From Streptomyces sp. WAC 04229 (GTDB lineage Bacteria; Actinomycetota; Actinomycetes; Streptomycetales; Streptomycetaceae), in assembly GCF_003947455.1 (NCBI RefSeq), contig NZ_QHJH01000004.1, forward strand, positions 1 through 64,000: a stretch of DNA of 64,000 bases. The letters are read 5' to 3'. The first letter of the stretch is position 1; each line of letters starts with the position of its first letter. The position numbers and the translations under genes were made by a program. This document shows positions 1 through 9,185 of this stretch, piece after piece. The notes under the pieces are model-generated. The model saw only the letters and a list, made by a program, of their open reading frames with translations. It was not told the origin of the DNA and did no database searches.

Positions 1-502
1 GGCGGGGGGCGGGCAGGTCCATGGGGTCGAGGACGCCCGCGGCGAGGGTGAGGGCGCGCAGGCCGTCGGCGAGGGCGTGGTGGAACTTGAACAGCACGGC
101 GAAGGAGCCGCCGTCCGCGCCCGGCAGGACGTGCGCCTCCCACGGCGGCCGGCCGCGTTCCAGGGGCCGTTCCATCAGGCGGCCGGCCCGGGCGTGGAAG
201 TCCGTGGTCGGGGCGTGCAGCCGTACGTGGTCGAGCGGGTCGAAACGCGGGTCGGGTTCGCGGGTGGCGCCGCCGAACGCGAACGGGCGGCGCAGCGCCA
301 GCGGCGGCTGCCAGGTGTCCCGGATCCGCATCCGCAGTCCGGGCACGGCGGGCGCGCGGGCGGCGAGCAGGTCGGCCGCGTGGGCGCCGGCGGTGGGCGA
401 CCGGGCCTCGAAGACGCCGAGCGCGCCGAGGTGCATGGGGTGCTCGGGGGACTCGATGTTCCAGAACGCCAGGTCGAGGGGAGCGAGCGGATCGGGAGTC
501 AA
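1..502 (-). CDS. WS/DGAT-type O-acyltransferase, C-terminus beyond window
   Basis: Reading leftwards from a TTG codon at 502, the frame stays open to the window edge, so only about 167 N-terminal residues are visible. It begins TPDPLAPLDLAFWNIE and carries HHALADG from residue 141, which matches the HHxxxDG active-site motif of wax ester synthase/acyl-CoA:diacylglycerol acyltransferases. These enzymes esterify acyl-CoA onto alcohols or diacylglycerol, usually at the membrane surface. TTG is chosen because family homology starts immediately after it and a GAGG lies about 9 bases upstream. The family is clear; whether it makes triacylglycerol or wax ester cannot be told from the fragment. Confidence 0.85.
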   Translation of the reverse strand, partial: MTPDPLAPLDLAFWNIESPEHPMHLGALGVFEARSPTAGAHAADLLAARAPAVPGLRMRIRDTWQPPLALRRPFAFGGATREPDPRFDPLDHVRLHAPTTDFHARAGRLMERPLERGRPPWEAHVLPGADGGSFAVLFKFHHALADGLRALTLAAGVLDPMDLPAPR

Positions 503-536
503 GGGTCTGCCTCGCAGGGACGACGCGTCGACGACG

Positions 537-555
537 GATGGACAAGCAGTCCATC
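537..555. promoter_or_regulatory. Inverted repeat upstream of the acyltransferase
   Basis: GATGGAC and GTCCATC form perfect 7-bp arms around AAGCA. The repeat lies about 35 bp upstream of the acyltransferase start, a normal position for a repressor operator. No regulator is adjacent. Operator function is inferred from position and symmetry only. Confidence 0.35.
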
Positions 556-613
556 GTCCTCCGACGATTACGGTCAAGTACGATCAAGCTACGCACAGTT
601 AACAGGAGATTAA

Positions 614-643
614 AGTCCCGCCCCTTTTGGCAGGGGCGGGACT
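614..643 (-). terminator. Rho-independent-like terminator after the GH92 gene
   Basis: Perfect 12-bp arms (AGTCCCGCCCCT and its complement) enclose a 6-nt loop. The hairpin starts 26 bp beyond the stop codon of the leftward GH92 gene. There is no long U-tract, as is common in Streptomyces. Confidence 0.8.
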
Positions 644-668
644 GCTGGGACTCATGGGGCGTCTGTGC

Positions 669-2987
669 TCACGTCAGCGGCGGCGGCACCGCCTCTGCCG
701 AGGTTCCCCACCCGGACGGCTGCGGGCCGACCGTGAACGCGAGCGACCGGACGGAGCGCAGGGCGTCGGTCGTCAGCCAGGTCCGGGCGTAGGCCGAGCC
801 GTCGGTGCGGGCCGACTGGACGTACCGGTCCGTGTCCGAGGTGCCGGGCGCCGTGACGGTCAGGGCGCCGCGCGGGTAGTAGCGGCGGTCGAGGGTGAGG
901 TCGACGCGGTCGAAGACCGGGGTGGACAGGCCCCAGGTGTCGTAGCCGGGCTGGATCGGGAAGATCCCGATCGAGGACAGCACGTTCCAGGCGGACATGG
1001 TGCCGAGGTCGTCGTTCCCGGTCATGCCGGTCGGCGTGTCCGTGAACAGGGTGAGCGCCGCGTGCACCACGTCGGTGGTCTTCCAGGGCTGCCCGGTCGA
1101 CAGATAGGTGTACGGGGCGATCAGGTCGGGCTCGTTCTGCGGGTTGTACTTGTCGGCGTTGTAGTAGTCGTACGGCCCGTTCACCCACACCTCGCGGGCG
1201 GTCCTCGCCGGGTCCGCGAGCAGCTGGTCGTAGGCGAAGAAGGAGTCGAGCCGGCCGTTGGCCGCCTCGGTCCCGCCGATGAGGTCGATCATGCCGGGCA
1301 GGTCCTGCGGCACCAGCCACTGGTACTGCCAGGACGTGCCCTCGTGGAAGCCCTCGCTCTGCGCCGGGTCGGCCGGACCGGTGAAGGCGCCCTCGGCGTC
1401 GCGGGCGCGGAAGAACCCGGTCGAGGGGTCGAAGACGTGGCTGTAGCTCTGGGCCCGCTCGGCGTACCGCTTCGCGTCCGCGTGGTGGCCGAGGTCGCCG
1501 GCCATCCGCGCGAGCATGGCGTCGGACAGGGCGTACTCCAGGGTCGCGGAGGCGCCGTGGTCGTAGTCGGAGTCGCCGGGCTTGGCGTGCGGGCGGCCCT
1601 TGACGTACGGCGCGAAGCCGTCGGCGAGGTACTCGCGGTTGGCCTCCCGGCCGACGGCCGGCGAGTCGGCGGGCGGAACCCCGTCGGCGTTCTTCCTGAG
1701 CGCGCGGTAGGCCCGCTCCTCCCAGCCGTGCAGCAGGCCCTGCTGGTAGGCGTTGGTGAGGAAGGGCGTCACCGGGTCGCCGGTCATGATGTTGGTCTCG
1801 ACCGTGCCGTAGCCCCACTTGGGCAGCCAGCCGCTCTCCTCGTCGATCTTGATGACGGATATCGCCATGTCCCGCGCCTCACGGGGCGCGAGGAGGGCGA
1901 GGAGCTGGGACTGGGTGCGGTAGGTGTCCCACAGGGACCAGTTCTGGTAGTACGTGAAGCCCTGGGCGCGGTGGACCTCCTGGTCCCAGCCGGTGTAGCG
2001 GCCGTCGACGTCGCTGCCGACGTTGGGCGCCAGGAAGGACCGGTAGAGGGACGAGTAGAAGGTGCGGCGCAGGGTGTCGTCGCCGCCCCGGACCCGGACG
2101 TCGTCCAGCCGCTTCTCCCAGGTGCGCTGCGCGCCGTGGCGTACGGTGTCGAAGGAGCGGCCGCCCTCGGCGCGGAGGTTGAGCGCCGCGCCCCGCGCGT
2201 CCACGTAGGACAGGGCGGTGGTGGCCTCGACGGTGCGGTCCTTCGTGGTGTCGAAGCGGACGTAGGCCCCGTCGCCGCCGGTCTTCGAGCCCGCGGTCAC
2301 GGTGCCGTCGTCCCAGGTGCCGTGGGAGGCGAAGGGCCGGTCGAAGCGGGTGATCGTGTAGACGGTGTAGGGCTCGGTGTCCTGGCAGAAGCCGCTGCCG
2401 GTGATCGCGGTCCGGACGGTGCGGCTGTCGAGCACCTCGACCTTGGTGGAGATGTTCTTGTGCAGCGACTGGCCCGCGTTGAGCAGGACGTTAGCCTTGC
2501 CGGTGGCCGGGAAGGTGTAGCGCTGCACTCCGGTGCGTCCGGTGGCGGTCAGCTCCGCTTCGACGCCCGAGTCGAGGCCGACGCGGTAGTAGCCGGGACT
2601 CGCCTCCTCGTCGTCGTGGCTGAAGGAGGCGGCGTACTTCGCGTAGTCCGTCTCGGTGACGTCGCCGGTGGTCGGCAGCACCGGCAGGTCACCGCCGAGG
2701 CCGCAGCCGACGCCGGAGAGGTGGACCAGGGAGAAGCCGCGGATGTGGGTGTCGGAGTGGTCGTAGCCGGTGTTGTGGCCGGTGTCCGGCGAGAACTGCA
2801 CCATGCCGAAGGGCACGGCGGCGCCGGGATAGGTGTTGCCCTCGTTCTCCGTCCCGATGAACGGGTTCACCAGGTCGGTCAGGTGCTGGTCGGTCGTCGG
2901 GGCGGCCTGCGCCGCCGGGGCGGTGAGCAGCGCGGACGCTGCCACCACCCCGGCCACGCAGAGCCGCAGACGCCGGGTGACTCTCAT
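669..2987 (-). CDS. Secreted GH92 family alpha-mannosidase-like glycosidase
   Basis: This 772-residue protein has a Sec-type signal peptide (RR, hydrophobic stretch, cleavage near AQAA at about residue 29). The family hallmark PFIGTENEGNTYPGAAVPFG follows. Near residues 655-665 is GNDDLGTMSAWN, the conserved GH92 GN-D-G-MSAW motif in the catalytic barrel. GH92 enzymes are calcium-dependent exo-acting alpha-mannosidases, mostly alpha-1,2. The length is normal for the family. It is the second gene of a leftward operon, 48 bp after the PA14/GH2 gene, so the two probably act together outside the cell on a mannose-containing or mixed glycan. Linkage specificity is not determined. Confidence 0.9.
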   Translation of the reverse strand: MRVTRRLRLCVAGVVAASALLTAPAAQAAPTTDQHLTDLVNPFIGTENEGNTYPGAAVPFGMVQFSPDTGHNTGYDHSDTHIRGFSLVHLSGVGCGLGGDLPVLPTTGDVTETDYAKYAASFSHDDEEASPGYYRVGLDSGVEAELTATGRTGVQRYTFPATGKANVLLNAGQSLHKNISTKVEVLDSRTVRTAITGSGFCQDTEPYTVYTITRFDRPFASHGTWDDGTVTAGSKTGGDGAYVRFDTTKDRTVEATTALSYVDARGAALNLRAEGGRSFDTVRHGAQRTWEKRLDDVRVRGGDDTLRRTFYSSLYRSFLAPNVGSDVDGRYTGWDQEVHRAQGFTYYQNWSLWDTYRTQSQLLALLAPREARDMAISVIKIDEESGWLPKWGYGTVETNIMTGDPVTPFLTNAYQQGLLHGWEERAYRALRKNADGVPPADSPAVGREANREYLADGFAPYVKGRPHAKPGDSDYDHGASATLEYALSDAMLARMAGDLGHHADAKRYAERAQSYSHVFDPSTGFFRARDAEGAFTGPADPAQSEGFHEGTSWQYQWLVPQDLPGMIDLIGGTEAANGRLDSFFAYDQLLADPARTAREVWVNGPYDYYNADKYNPQNEPDLIAPYTYLSTGQPWKTTDVVHAALTLFTDTPTGMTGNDDLGTMSAWNVLSSIGIFPIQPGYDTWGLSTPVFDRVDLTLDRRYYPRGALTVTAPGTSDTDRYVQSARTDGSAYARTWLTTDALRSVRSLAFTVGPQPSGWGTSAEAVPPPLT

Positions 2988-3035
2988 GTGCCGTGCCCTC
3001 CGGAGGTTCTGCCGTGCGGTTCGTGGTGCGGGTGC

Positions 3036-5651
3036 TCAGCCGGTGCAGCCCGCCGGGGCGGGCTGCGACGCGTCGTGGATCAGTGCCTCGTGGGCGGCCT
3101 TCACCCGCTCCACGTCCGGCTTGAGGACCTTGCGGTCGTACGTCGTCAGGCCGTTCAGCTCGCCCTCGACGTCCGAGATCTGGGTGTAGACGGCGCCGTT
3201 GGCACCCCGGCAGACCAGCGCGCGGACCTCGTCGAGCTTGGTGAGGTAGTCGTCCGTGTAGGTCTGCGGGTCGACGTCGACGTACGACTGCTGCACGGAC
3301 CAGGCGTGCCCCGGTACCGCGAGGCCCAGGCCGCCGTACTCGCCGGAGACCAGGGCGCGTTCGCCGTCCGGGGACGGCGGCAGTGCGGGGCTCGGGTAGC
3401 CGTGCTCGTCCATGATGTCGCCGGCGCCGCCGTCGGCCCCCAGGTTCAGGCCCGACTGGTTGTTGACGAGGCGGGTCGGGTCCCAGGCCTTGGCCTGTTC
3501 GGCGACGCGCTTGACGTCGTACTGGCCCCAGCCCTCGTTGAAGGTGACCCACATGACGACCGACGGGTGGCTGACGTGTTCGTCGATCATCTCCTTCATC
3601 TCGCGTTCGTACTCGGCACGGGCGGCGGACGACGGGTTCTTCCCCGCGGTCATCGCGGGCATGTCCTGCCACACCAGCAGGCCCAGCCGGTCGGCCCAGT
3701 AGAACCAGCGGTCGGGTTCGACCTTGATGTGCTTGCGCACCGAGTTGAAGCCGAGTCGCTTGTGCAGCTCGAGGTCGTACGCGAGGGCCTCGTCGGTGGG
3801 CGCGGTGTGCAGGCCGTCCGGCCAGAAGCCCTGGTCCAGGGTGGCCATCATGAAGACCGGTTCGCCGTTGAGCACGGTGCGGGGTACGCCGTCCACCTTC
3901 TCGACGGCGATGGAGCGCATCCCGAAGTAGCTCTCGACGCGGTCGTGTCCGACGGTGACCTTCAGGTCGTACAGGAACGGGTCGTCGGGCGACCACAGGC
4001 GCGGGTCGCGGATCCGCAGGGTCAGCGGCTCACCGGTACGGCCGCTCACCGTGGCGACCTTGCGGTGCCCGGCGTACGCCGTCGCCCTGACCGGAACGCC
4101 GTCGCGCACGCCCTTCGGCTCGACGGTCAGGGTGCCCGCCGCCCCGTCGACGTGCGGGGTCAGCTTGAGGGATTCGGCGTGGTCGCGGGCGACCGGTTCC
4201 ATCCAGACCGTCTGCCAGATGCCGGAGCTGGGCGTGTACCAGATGCCGCTCGGGTCCAGGCGCTGCTTGCCGACCGGCGGGTTCTCGCCGTCCGCCGCGT
4301 CGGTCGGGTCGTAGACGCCGACGATCAGTTCCTGGGTGCGGCCCGGCTTCAGCGCGTCGGTGACGTCGGCGCTGAACTTGTCGTAACCGCCCTTGTGGTC
4401 GGCGACCTTCGTGCCGTTGACGTACACCTCGGACTGCCAGTCGACGGCACCGAAGTTGAGCTTGAGGCGCTGTCCGGAGCCGATGTGCCAGTCGCGGGGC
4501 ACGGTGAACGTGCGGCGGTACCACATGCGGTCCTCGTGCCGCTGGATGCCGGAGAGCTGGGACTCCACCGGGTACGGGACGAGGACGCGCTCCTTCAGGT
4601 CCTCGCCGACCGGCGGAGTCTCACCGGCCTCGGCGGCGGCGAACTGCCAGCGGCCGTTGAGGTTCTGCCACTCGTCGCGGGTCAACTGCGGGCGCGGGTA
4701 CTCCGGGAGGGCGTTGTCCGGTCCCACCTCGTCGGCCCAGTCGGTGCGCAGCTCGTAGGTGGAGTGGTTGCCGCCACTGCTCCAGAAGGCGTTGACAACG
4801 TTGCCTTCGGCATCGGTGAGGCCGCCTTCGCCGTCGTAGCGGACGTCGGCGGTGCCGGGCGCGTCGCCGTCCTTGTTGCCGACGACGGGTTCACCGAGGG
4901 CGACGAGCAGGGCGCTGGGGTCGGCCGGGTCGACCTTGCTCTCGCCGAGCGGCCACTTGGCGCCGCCGATCACCGCTTCGAGGTGGTCGGTGAGGCCGTC
5001 GGGGGCGGCGGCGAGGGGGCTCGCGAAGTCCAGCCGGAGGGTGCGGCCGGTGGACTGGACGGCGGTCGCCGTGGCGCCGTTGTAGTCGAAGCCGTCGGGC
5101 AGGCGGAAGGCCGACTGCGGGATCGCCTCCTTGGCGCCGCCGGGCTCGGTCCAGCGCAGGTGCAGGTTGGAGCCGCCGAAGTGCTCGAAGTACTCCAGCT
5201 TGATGTCGTACGACTGCCCCGCCGTCAGCTCGACGGGCGCTGAGGTCTGTTCGCGGTCCCAGTCGTCGACCCAGTGGTCGACGGCGAGCCGGCCTCCCAC
5301 CCAGAGGCGGAAGCCGTTGTCCCCGGTGATCGAGAGGGTGTGGGCACCGGTCGTCTCCGGGACGAGCTTGCCGGTCCAGCGGACGCTGACGTCGTCCGAC
5401 TGCCCGGTGGCGAAGGCGAGTCGCGGCTCCAGGGTGCCGAAGTCGACCTGCGGGTCGAACCCGGTGGCCTTGAGCTCGTGGAAGTCGAAGGCGCCGGGGG
5501 CGGACTGGGTGTAGTACTCGCCCTTCAGGCCCTGGATCTCGTCGGCGGCCGCGTCCGCCGCGTGCGCGGCCGGTACGGCGGCGAGACCCGCCGCGCCGAG
5601 CGCGGCGACGAGGAGCAGCGCGAGTTTGTCTCTGAGTCGTTTGGTGCGCAC
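3036..5651 (-). CDS. Secreted PA14-domain GH2 family glycosidase
   Basis: From the GTG at 5651 the protein has 871 residues. That start is preceded by AAGGAG at 7-nt spacing and opens directly into a signal peptide ending AHAADAA; the reading frame continues upstream to 5789 but without signal-like sequence. A PA14 carbohydrate-binding domain (about residues 40-165) precedes GH2 jelly-roll and Ig-like domains and a TIM barrel. NEGWGQ carries the expected acid/base Glu and SGEYGG the likely nucleophile. GH2 covers beta-galactosidases, beta-mannosidases and beta-glucuronidases; pairing with GH92 makes a mannosidic substrate attractive, but this is inference. It is the first gene of the operon. 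Confidence 0.88.
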   Translation of the reverse strand: MRTKRLRDKLALLLVAALGAAGLAAVPAAHAADAAADEIQGLKGEYYTQSAPGAFDFHELKATGFDPQVDFGTLEPRLAFATGQSDDVSVRWTGKLVPETTGAHTLSITGDNGFRLWVGGRLAVDHWVDDWDREQTSAPVELTAGQSYDIKLEYFEHFGGSNLHLRWTEPGGAKEAIPQSAFRLPDGFDYNGATATAVQSTGRTLRLDFASPLAAAPDGLTDHLEAVIGGAKWPLGESKVDPADPSALLVALGEPVVGNKDGDAPGTADVRYDGEGGLTDAEGNVVNAFWSSGGNHSTYELRTDWADEVGPDNALPEYPRPQLTRDEWQNLNGRWQFAAAEAGETPPVGEDLKERVLVPYPVESQLSGIQRHEDRMWYRRTFTVPRDWHIGSGQRLKLNFGAVDWQSEVYVNGTKVADHKGGYDKFSADVTDALKPGRTQELIVGVYDPTDAADGENPPVGKQRLDPSGIWYTPSSGIWQTVWMEPVARDHAESLKLTPHVDGAAGTLTVEPKGVRDGVPVRATAYAGHRKVATVSGRTGEPLTLRIRDPRLWSPDDPFLYDLKVTVGHDRVESYFGMRSIAVEKVDGVPRTVLNGEPVFMMATLDQGFWPDGLHTAPTDEALAYDLELHKRLGFNSVRKHIKVEPDRWFYWADRLGLLVWQDMPAMTAGKNPSSAARAEYEREMKEMIDEHVSHPSVVMWVTFNEGWGQYDVKRVAEQAKAWDPTRLVNNQSGLNLGADGGAGDIMDEHGYPSPALPPSPDGERALVSGEYGGLGLAVPGHAWSVQQSYVDVDPQTYTDDYLTKLDEVRALVCRGANGAVYTQISDVEGELNGLTTYDRKVLKPDVERVKAAHEALIHDASQPAPAGCTG

Positions 5652-5689
5652 GGACCCTCTCCTTGGGAACGGGTGTGGCCGAGGGCTCC

Positions 5690-5715
5690 TGACATCGATG
5701 TCATACAACGATGTA
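5690..5715. promoter_or_regulatory. Tandem LacI-like operators upstream of the GH2-GH92 operon
   Basis: TGACATCGATGTCA (5690-5703) is a perfect 14-bp palindrome with a central CG. TACAACGATGTA (5704-5715) is a near-palindrome abutting it. Central-CG palindromes just upstream of glycosidase genes are typical LacI-family operators, implying repression relieved by a sugar. CATGACAACA is also directly repeated at 5729 and 5763. No LacI gene lies in the window, so the repressor would be encoded elsewhere. Confidence 0.6.
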
Positions 5716-5772
5716 ACAGCAGCAGAGGCATGACAACACGGATTCCGCTTCGCGTCCAGGGACATGACAACA

Positions 5773-5797
5773 GCCCCAGGGGCCGCCACCCCGGGGC
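5773..5797 (-). terminator. Possible terminator after glgC
   Basis: GCCCCAGGGG can pair with CCCCGGGGC across a 6-nt loop with one bulge. It starts 18 bp past the glgC stop in the leftward direction and separates glgC from the glycosidase promoter. Confidence 0.5.
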
Positions 5798-5815
5798 CCG
5801 ACGACCGCCCGGCCG

Positions 5816-7036
5816 TCAGGGCACCCGCTGCGCCTTGCCGAGCGCGATCACGCCGCCCTTGGAGACCGTGTACAGCTCACCGTCCCGGTCCGGGTTGACG
5901 CCGATCGTCGCTCCCGGGGGCACGTCGACGTTCTTGTCCAGCACCGCCCCGCGCACCACCGCGCCCCGGCCGATGTGCACGTTGTCGTGCAGCACCGAGC
6001 CCTGGACCACCGCACCCGGGTCGACCACCACGCCCGGCGAGAGCACGGAGCGGGTGACCTGTCCGCGGATCAGGCAGCCGGCGCTGATGATCGACTCGCT
6101 GGCGATGCCGCCGGCGTTGAAGCGGGCGGGCGAGAGCTGCGCGGAGTGGGTGTAGACGGGCCAGTCCCGGTTGTAGAGGTTGAACGCGGGCCGTTCGGCG
6201 ATCAGGTCCATGTGGGCGTCGTAGTAGGCGTCGAGGGTGCCCACGTCCCGCCAGTAGCCCTGGTCCCGGGTGGTCTCCCCCGGCACGTGGTTGGCGCTGA
6301 AGTCGTAGAGGGCGGCCTCGCCCCGGTCGGTGAGCTGGGGCAGGATCGAACCGCCCATGTCGTGCACCGAGTTCTCGTCCCCGGCGTCCCGGTGCAGGGC
6401 CTCGACGAGGGCCTTGGTGGTGAAGACGTAGTTGCCCATCGAGGCGAAGACGCACTCGGGGTCGTCGGCGAGTCCGGGCGGGTTCTCGGGCTTCTCCAGG
6501 AACTCGGTGACGGTCTGGCCGTCGGAGCCGGGGGTGATCACGCCGAAGGACGACGACTCGCCGCGCGGGACGCGGATCCCGGCGACGGTCACGCCGGCAC
6601 CGGACTCGATGTGCTGGGCGACCATCTGCCGCGGGTCCATCCGGTACACGTGGTCGGCGCCGAACACCGCGACGTACTCGGGTTGTTCGTCGTGCACGAG
6701 GTTCAGGGACTGGAGGATCGCGTCGGCGCTGCCCAGGTACCAGCGCGGGCCGAGACGCTGCTGCGCGGGGACCGGCGTGACGTAGTTGCCGAGCAGGCTG
6801 GACATCCGCCAGGTGGTGGTGATGTGCCGGTCCAGGGAGTGCGACTTGTACTGCGTGAGGACGCAGATCCGCAGGATGTCGCCGTTGACCAGGTTGGACA
6901 GGACGAAATCGACCAGCCGGTAGGTGCCGCCGAAGGTGACCGCGGGTTTGGCGCGGTCCGCGGTCAGGGGCATCAGCCGCTTGCCCTCTCCGCCCGCCAG
7001 CACGATGCCGAGCACCGAAGGACCTCCACGACGCAT
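5816..7036 (-). CDS. glgC: Glucose-1-phosphate adenylyltransferase (ADP-glucose pyrophosphorylase)
   Basis: The 406-residue protein makes ADP-glucose from ATP and glucose-1-phosphate, the committed step of bacterial glycogen synthesis. The N-terminal nucleotidyltransferase signature [20 protein letters not shown] is intact, as are [10 protein letters not shown] and the [13 protein letters not shown] region. The C-terminal left-handed beta-helix (about residues 300-390) has the hexapeptide pattern of the family. It lies 51 bp downstream of the glycosyltransferase gene on the same strand, so the two are probably co-transcribed. The length is typical. Confidence 0.96.
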   Translation of the reverse strand: MRRGGPSVLGIVLAGGEGKRLMPLTADRAKPAVTFGGTYRLVDFVLSNLVNGDILRICVLTQYKSHSLDRHITTTWRMSSLLGNYVTPVPAQQRLGPRWYLGSADAILQSLNLVHDEQPEYVAVFGADHVYRMDPRQMVAQHIESGAGVTVAGIRVPRGESSSFGVITPGSDGQTVTEFLEKPENPPGLADDPECVFASMGNYVFTTKALVEALHRDAGDENSVHDMGGSILPQLTDRGEAALYDFSANHVPGETTRDQGYWRDVGTLDAYYDAHMDLIAERPAFNLYNRDWPVYTHSAQLSPARFNAGGIASESIISAGCLIRGQVTRSVLSPGVVVDPGAVVQGSVLHDNVHIGRGAVVRGAVLDKNVDVPPGATIGVNPDRDGELYTVSKGGVIALGKAQRVP

Positions 7037-7087
7037 GGGCCGCTCCCCTCACCCTCGTTCACCCTCGGCTGCCCCGGGGCGGGACGC

Positions 7088-8251
7088 CTAAGCCTGCTTG
7101 AGGATCTCCTCGTAGAGCCGGACCGTGCGGCGGGCGACGGCGTCCCAGCCGAACTCCTCCACCGCCCGCTCGCGGCCCGCCTCGCCCATCCGCCGGGCGG
7201 TCGCCGGGTCGCCCAGGACGGAGTCCAGCGCCCGCGCGAGGCCCGCCTCGAACGCGTCGTCCCGGCCCTCGGTCCGGGGGACGAGCACGCCCGTCTCACC
7301 GTCCGCCACGACCTCGGGGATGCCGCCGACCCGGGAGGCCACGACCGGCGTGCCGCAGGCCATGGCCTCCAAGTTCACGATGCCCAGGGGCTCGTACACG
7401 GAAGGGCAGACGAACACCGCCGCGTGCGTGAGGAGTTGGATCACCTCCGGGCGCGGCAGCATGCGCGGAATCCAGTGCACGCCCTCACGGGCGCGGCTCA
7501 GCCCGGCGTAGAGGTCGCGGAACTCCTGGTCGATCTCGGGTGTGTCGGGGGCGCCGGCGCACAGCACGACCTGCGCGGCCGGGTCGATGTCCCGCACCGC
7601 GCGCAGCAGGTGCGGGACGCCCTTCTGGCGGGTGATGCGGCCGACGAACAGGACGTACGGCCGGGAGCGGTCCAGGCCGATCCGGTCCAGGGCGTCGGTG
7701 CCGGGGTCGGGCCGGTAGAGGGTGGTGTCGATGCCGTTGTGCACGACGTGCACGCGGGCGGCGTCCAGCGCGGGATAGCAGCCGAGGATGTCCTCGCGCA
7801 TCGCCCCGGACACGGCGACGACGGCGTCGGCGGACTCGACGGCGGTGCGCTCGGCCCAGCCGGACAGCTCGTAGCCGCCGCCGAGTTGCTCGGCCTTCCA
7901 GGGGCGCAGGGGCTCCAGCGAGTGGGCGGTGACCACGTGCGGGATGCCGTACAGGAGCTTGGCGAGGTGGCCGCCCAGGTTGGCGTACCAGGTGTGGGAG
8001 TGGACCAGTTCGCGGCCCTCCAGGGCGGCGGTCATGGCCAGGTCGACGGAGAAGGTGCGCAGCGCGTCGTTGGCGCCGTCGAGCGCGGACCAGGGGCGGT
8101 GGCGCAGCACGCCGTCGGTGCGGCCCTCGCCCCAGCAGTGCACGTCGAGGTCGACGAGGCGGGCGAGTTCCCGGGCGAGGAACTCGACGTGGACACCCGC
8201 GCCCCCGTACACGTCCGGCGGGTACTCCCGGGTCAGCAGTCCCACACGCAC
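7088..8251 (-). CDS. glgA: GT4 glycogen synthase / maltose-1-phosphate synthase (GlgA/GlgM type)
   Basis: The 387-residue GT4 glycosyltransferase begins MRVGLLTREYPPDVYGGAGVH, a glycine-rich donor loop. It has the C-terminal E-x7-E signature in PSVYEPLGIVNLEAMACGTPVV. This short actinobacterial form is usually annotated glycogen synthase; its mycobacterial counterpart GlgM transfers glucose from ADP-glucose to glucose-1-phosphate, giving maltose-1-phosphate for the GlgE pathway. Sequence alone does not separate the two activities. It is encoded directly upstream of glgC, which supplies ADP-glucose. Confidence 0.9.
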   Translation of the reverse strand: MRVGLLTREYPPDVYGGAGVHVEFLARELARLVDLDVHCWGEGRTDGVLRHRPWSALDGANDALRTFSVDLAMTAALEGRELVHSHTWYANLGGHLAKLLYGIPHVVTAHSLEPLRPWKAEQLGGGYELSGWAERTAVESADAVVAVSGAMREDILGCYPALDAARVHVVHNGIDTTLYRPDPGTDALDRIGLDRSRPYVLFVGRITRQKGVPHLLRAVRDIDPAAQVVLCAGAPDTPEIDQEFRDLYAGLSRAREGVHWIPRMLPRPEVIQLLTHAAVFVCPSVYEPLGIVNLEAMACGTPVVASRVGGIPEVVADGETGVLVPRTEGRDDAFEAGLARALDSVLGDPATARRMGEAGRERAVEEFGWDAVARRTVRLYEEILKQA

Positions 8252-8306
8252 CCGGAACCTCCCGTCTTCGCGGCTGGTCCCTTCATGGTCACCCAGACGC
8301 GGCGCC

Positions 8307-9185
8307 TTAGGAAGAGCGCGGGGCCTGCGGAGACCGGGAGGACCCCGGCGGCGGCGTTCCCGGCTGCCGCGATTCCGGCTGCCGGGACTCCGGCTGCCGC
8401 GATCCCGGCGGCTGCGGGAAGCAGCAGTCGCCGCACACGCCCGCTCCGGGCACCCGGTAGTACAGGCAGCAGCTGCGGCGCCGGAAGGCGGTGCCGGTGA
8501 GGGTGCCGGTCCCGGCGAGCAGGGGATGGTCGAGCAGTCCGGCGGTCAGGGCCTCGGCCCGCCCGGCCGTGTCCGTACGACCGTGCCGGCGGGCCCAGCG
8601 GTCCAGTTCCCGGCCGGCGCCCGCCAGCGCGGAGGCCGCGTTGCCCCACAGCAGCCCGGTGGCGACGCCGTACCTGTCGTGCACCGCCGCCGTCAGGGGC
8701 ACCAGGTGGGCGGTGAGCACGACGTCCGCGAGGGCGGTGGTGTCCGCCGGCCTCGCGGACCGCACCTCGGCGAGCCAGAGGTCGTCGGGCGCGGTGGCGT
8801 CGGGGTCCCAGCGCAGCAGGTCCGGGGCGAGGTCGGGGACCCGGCCGGTGAGGGCGGCGCAGGCCAGCGCCACCGACCACAGGCGGGCCGCGAGCCCCTG
8901 CTGGGCGACGGAGGCGGCGACTCGGGCCTCGGGGGCGCGCAGGGCGTCCGACACCCTCCGGACGCGGTGGGCGAGGGGGTCGGCCACGAGGTCGCCCTGC
9001 GGGCCGGGCTGAACCGGAACATGAACGTCCGGGCCGGTGTCCCCGTAATCCGGTGCATAGGCGTGCGCGAGGGTGGGAAGGGGCCGGGGCGGAGACGGCC
9101 GGGACGCGTGCAGGACGAAGAAGCCGCCGAGCGGGCGGAGTGCGGCGAGGGCGGGGTCGAGGTCCACGGAGAGCAGTACTATCAA
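8307..9185 (-). CDS. FhuF-like ferric-siderophore reductase family protein with 2Fe-2S C-terminus
   Basis: The 292-residue frame ends in a cysteine cluster, RRSCCLYYRVPGAGVCGDCCF (about residues 234-255). This matches the CC-x10-C-x2-C [2Fe-2S] site of FhuF-type ferric-siderophore reductases. The remainder is a helical actinobacterial FhuF-like region. After the cluster a low-complexity tail repeats SRQPE and SRQPG and is probably not functional. The start is uncertain: TTG at 9185 is the longest option and in-frame GTG codons follow shortly; no convincing ribosome binding site decides it. The gene stands alone next to glgA. Confidence 0.75.
   Translation of the reverse strand: MIVLLSVDLDPALAALRPLGGFFVLHASRPSPPRPLPTLAHAYAPDYGDTGPDVHVPVQPGPQGDLVADPLAHRVRRVSDALRAPEARVAASVAQQGLAARLWSVALACAALTGRVPDLAPDLLRWDPDATAPDDLWLAEVRSARPADTTALADVVLTAHLVPLTAAVHDRYGVATGLLWGNAASALAGAGRELDRWARRHGRTDTAGRAEALTAGLLDHPLLAGTGTLTGTAFRRRSCCLYYRVPGAGVCGDCCFPQPPGSRQPESRQPESRQPGTPPPGSSRSPQAPRSS
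8360..8419. repeat. Four imperfect 15-bp tandem repeats in the FhuF-like gene
   Basis: Units of CCGGCTGCCGCGATT follow one another at exact 15-bp spacing (8360, 8375, 8390, 8405), with drift in the last unit. They encode the repeated SRQPE/G pentapeptides of the protein tail. The period keeps the frame, so unit number could vary without breaking the gene. Confidence 0.75.

Noticed and set aside
627..5243. Very long plus-strand open frame of about 1,500 codons
   Set aside because: It is antisense to the GH92 and GH2 genes and has the Val/Gly/Arg-rich composition of an opposite-strand shadow in GC-rich DNA.
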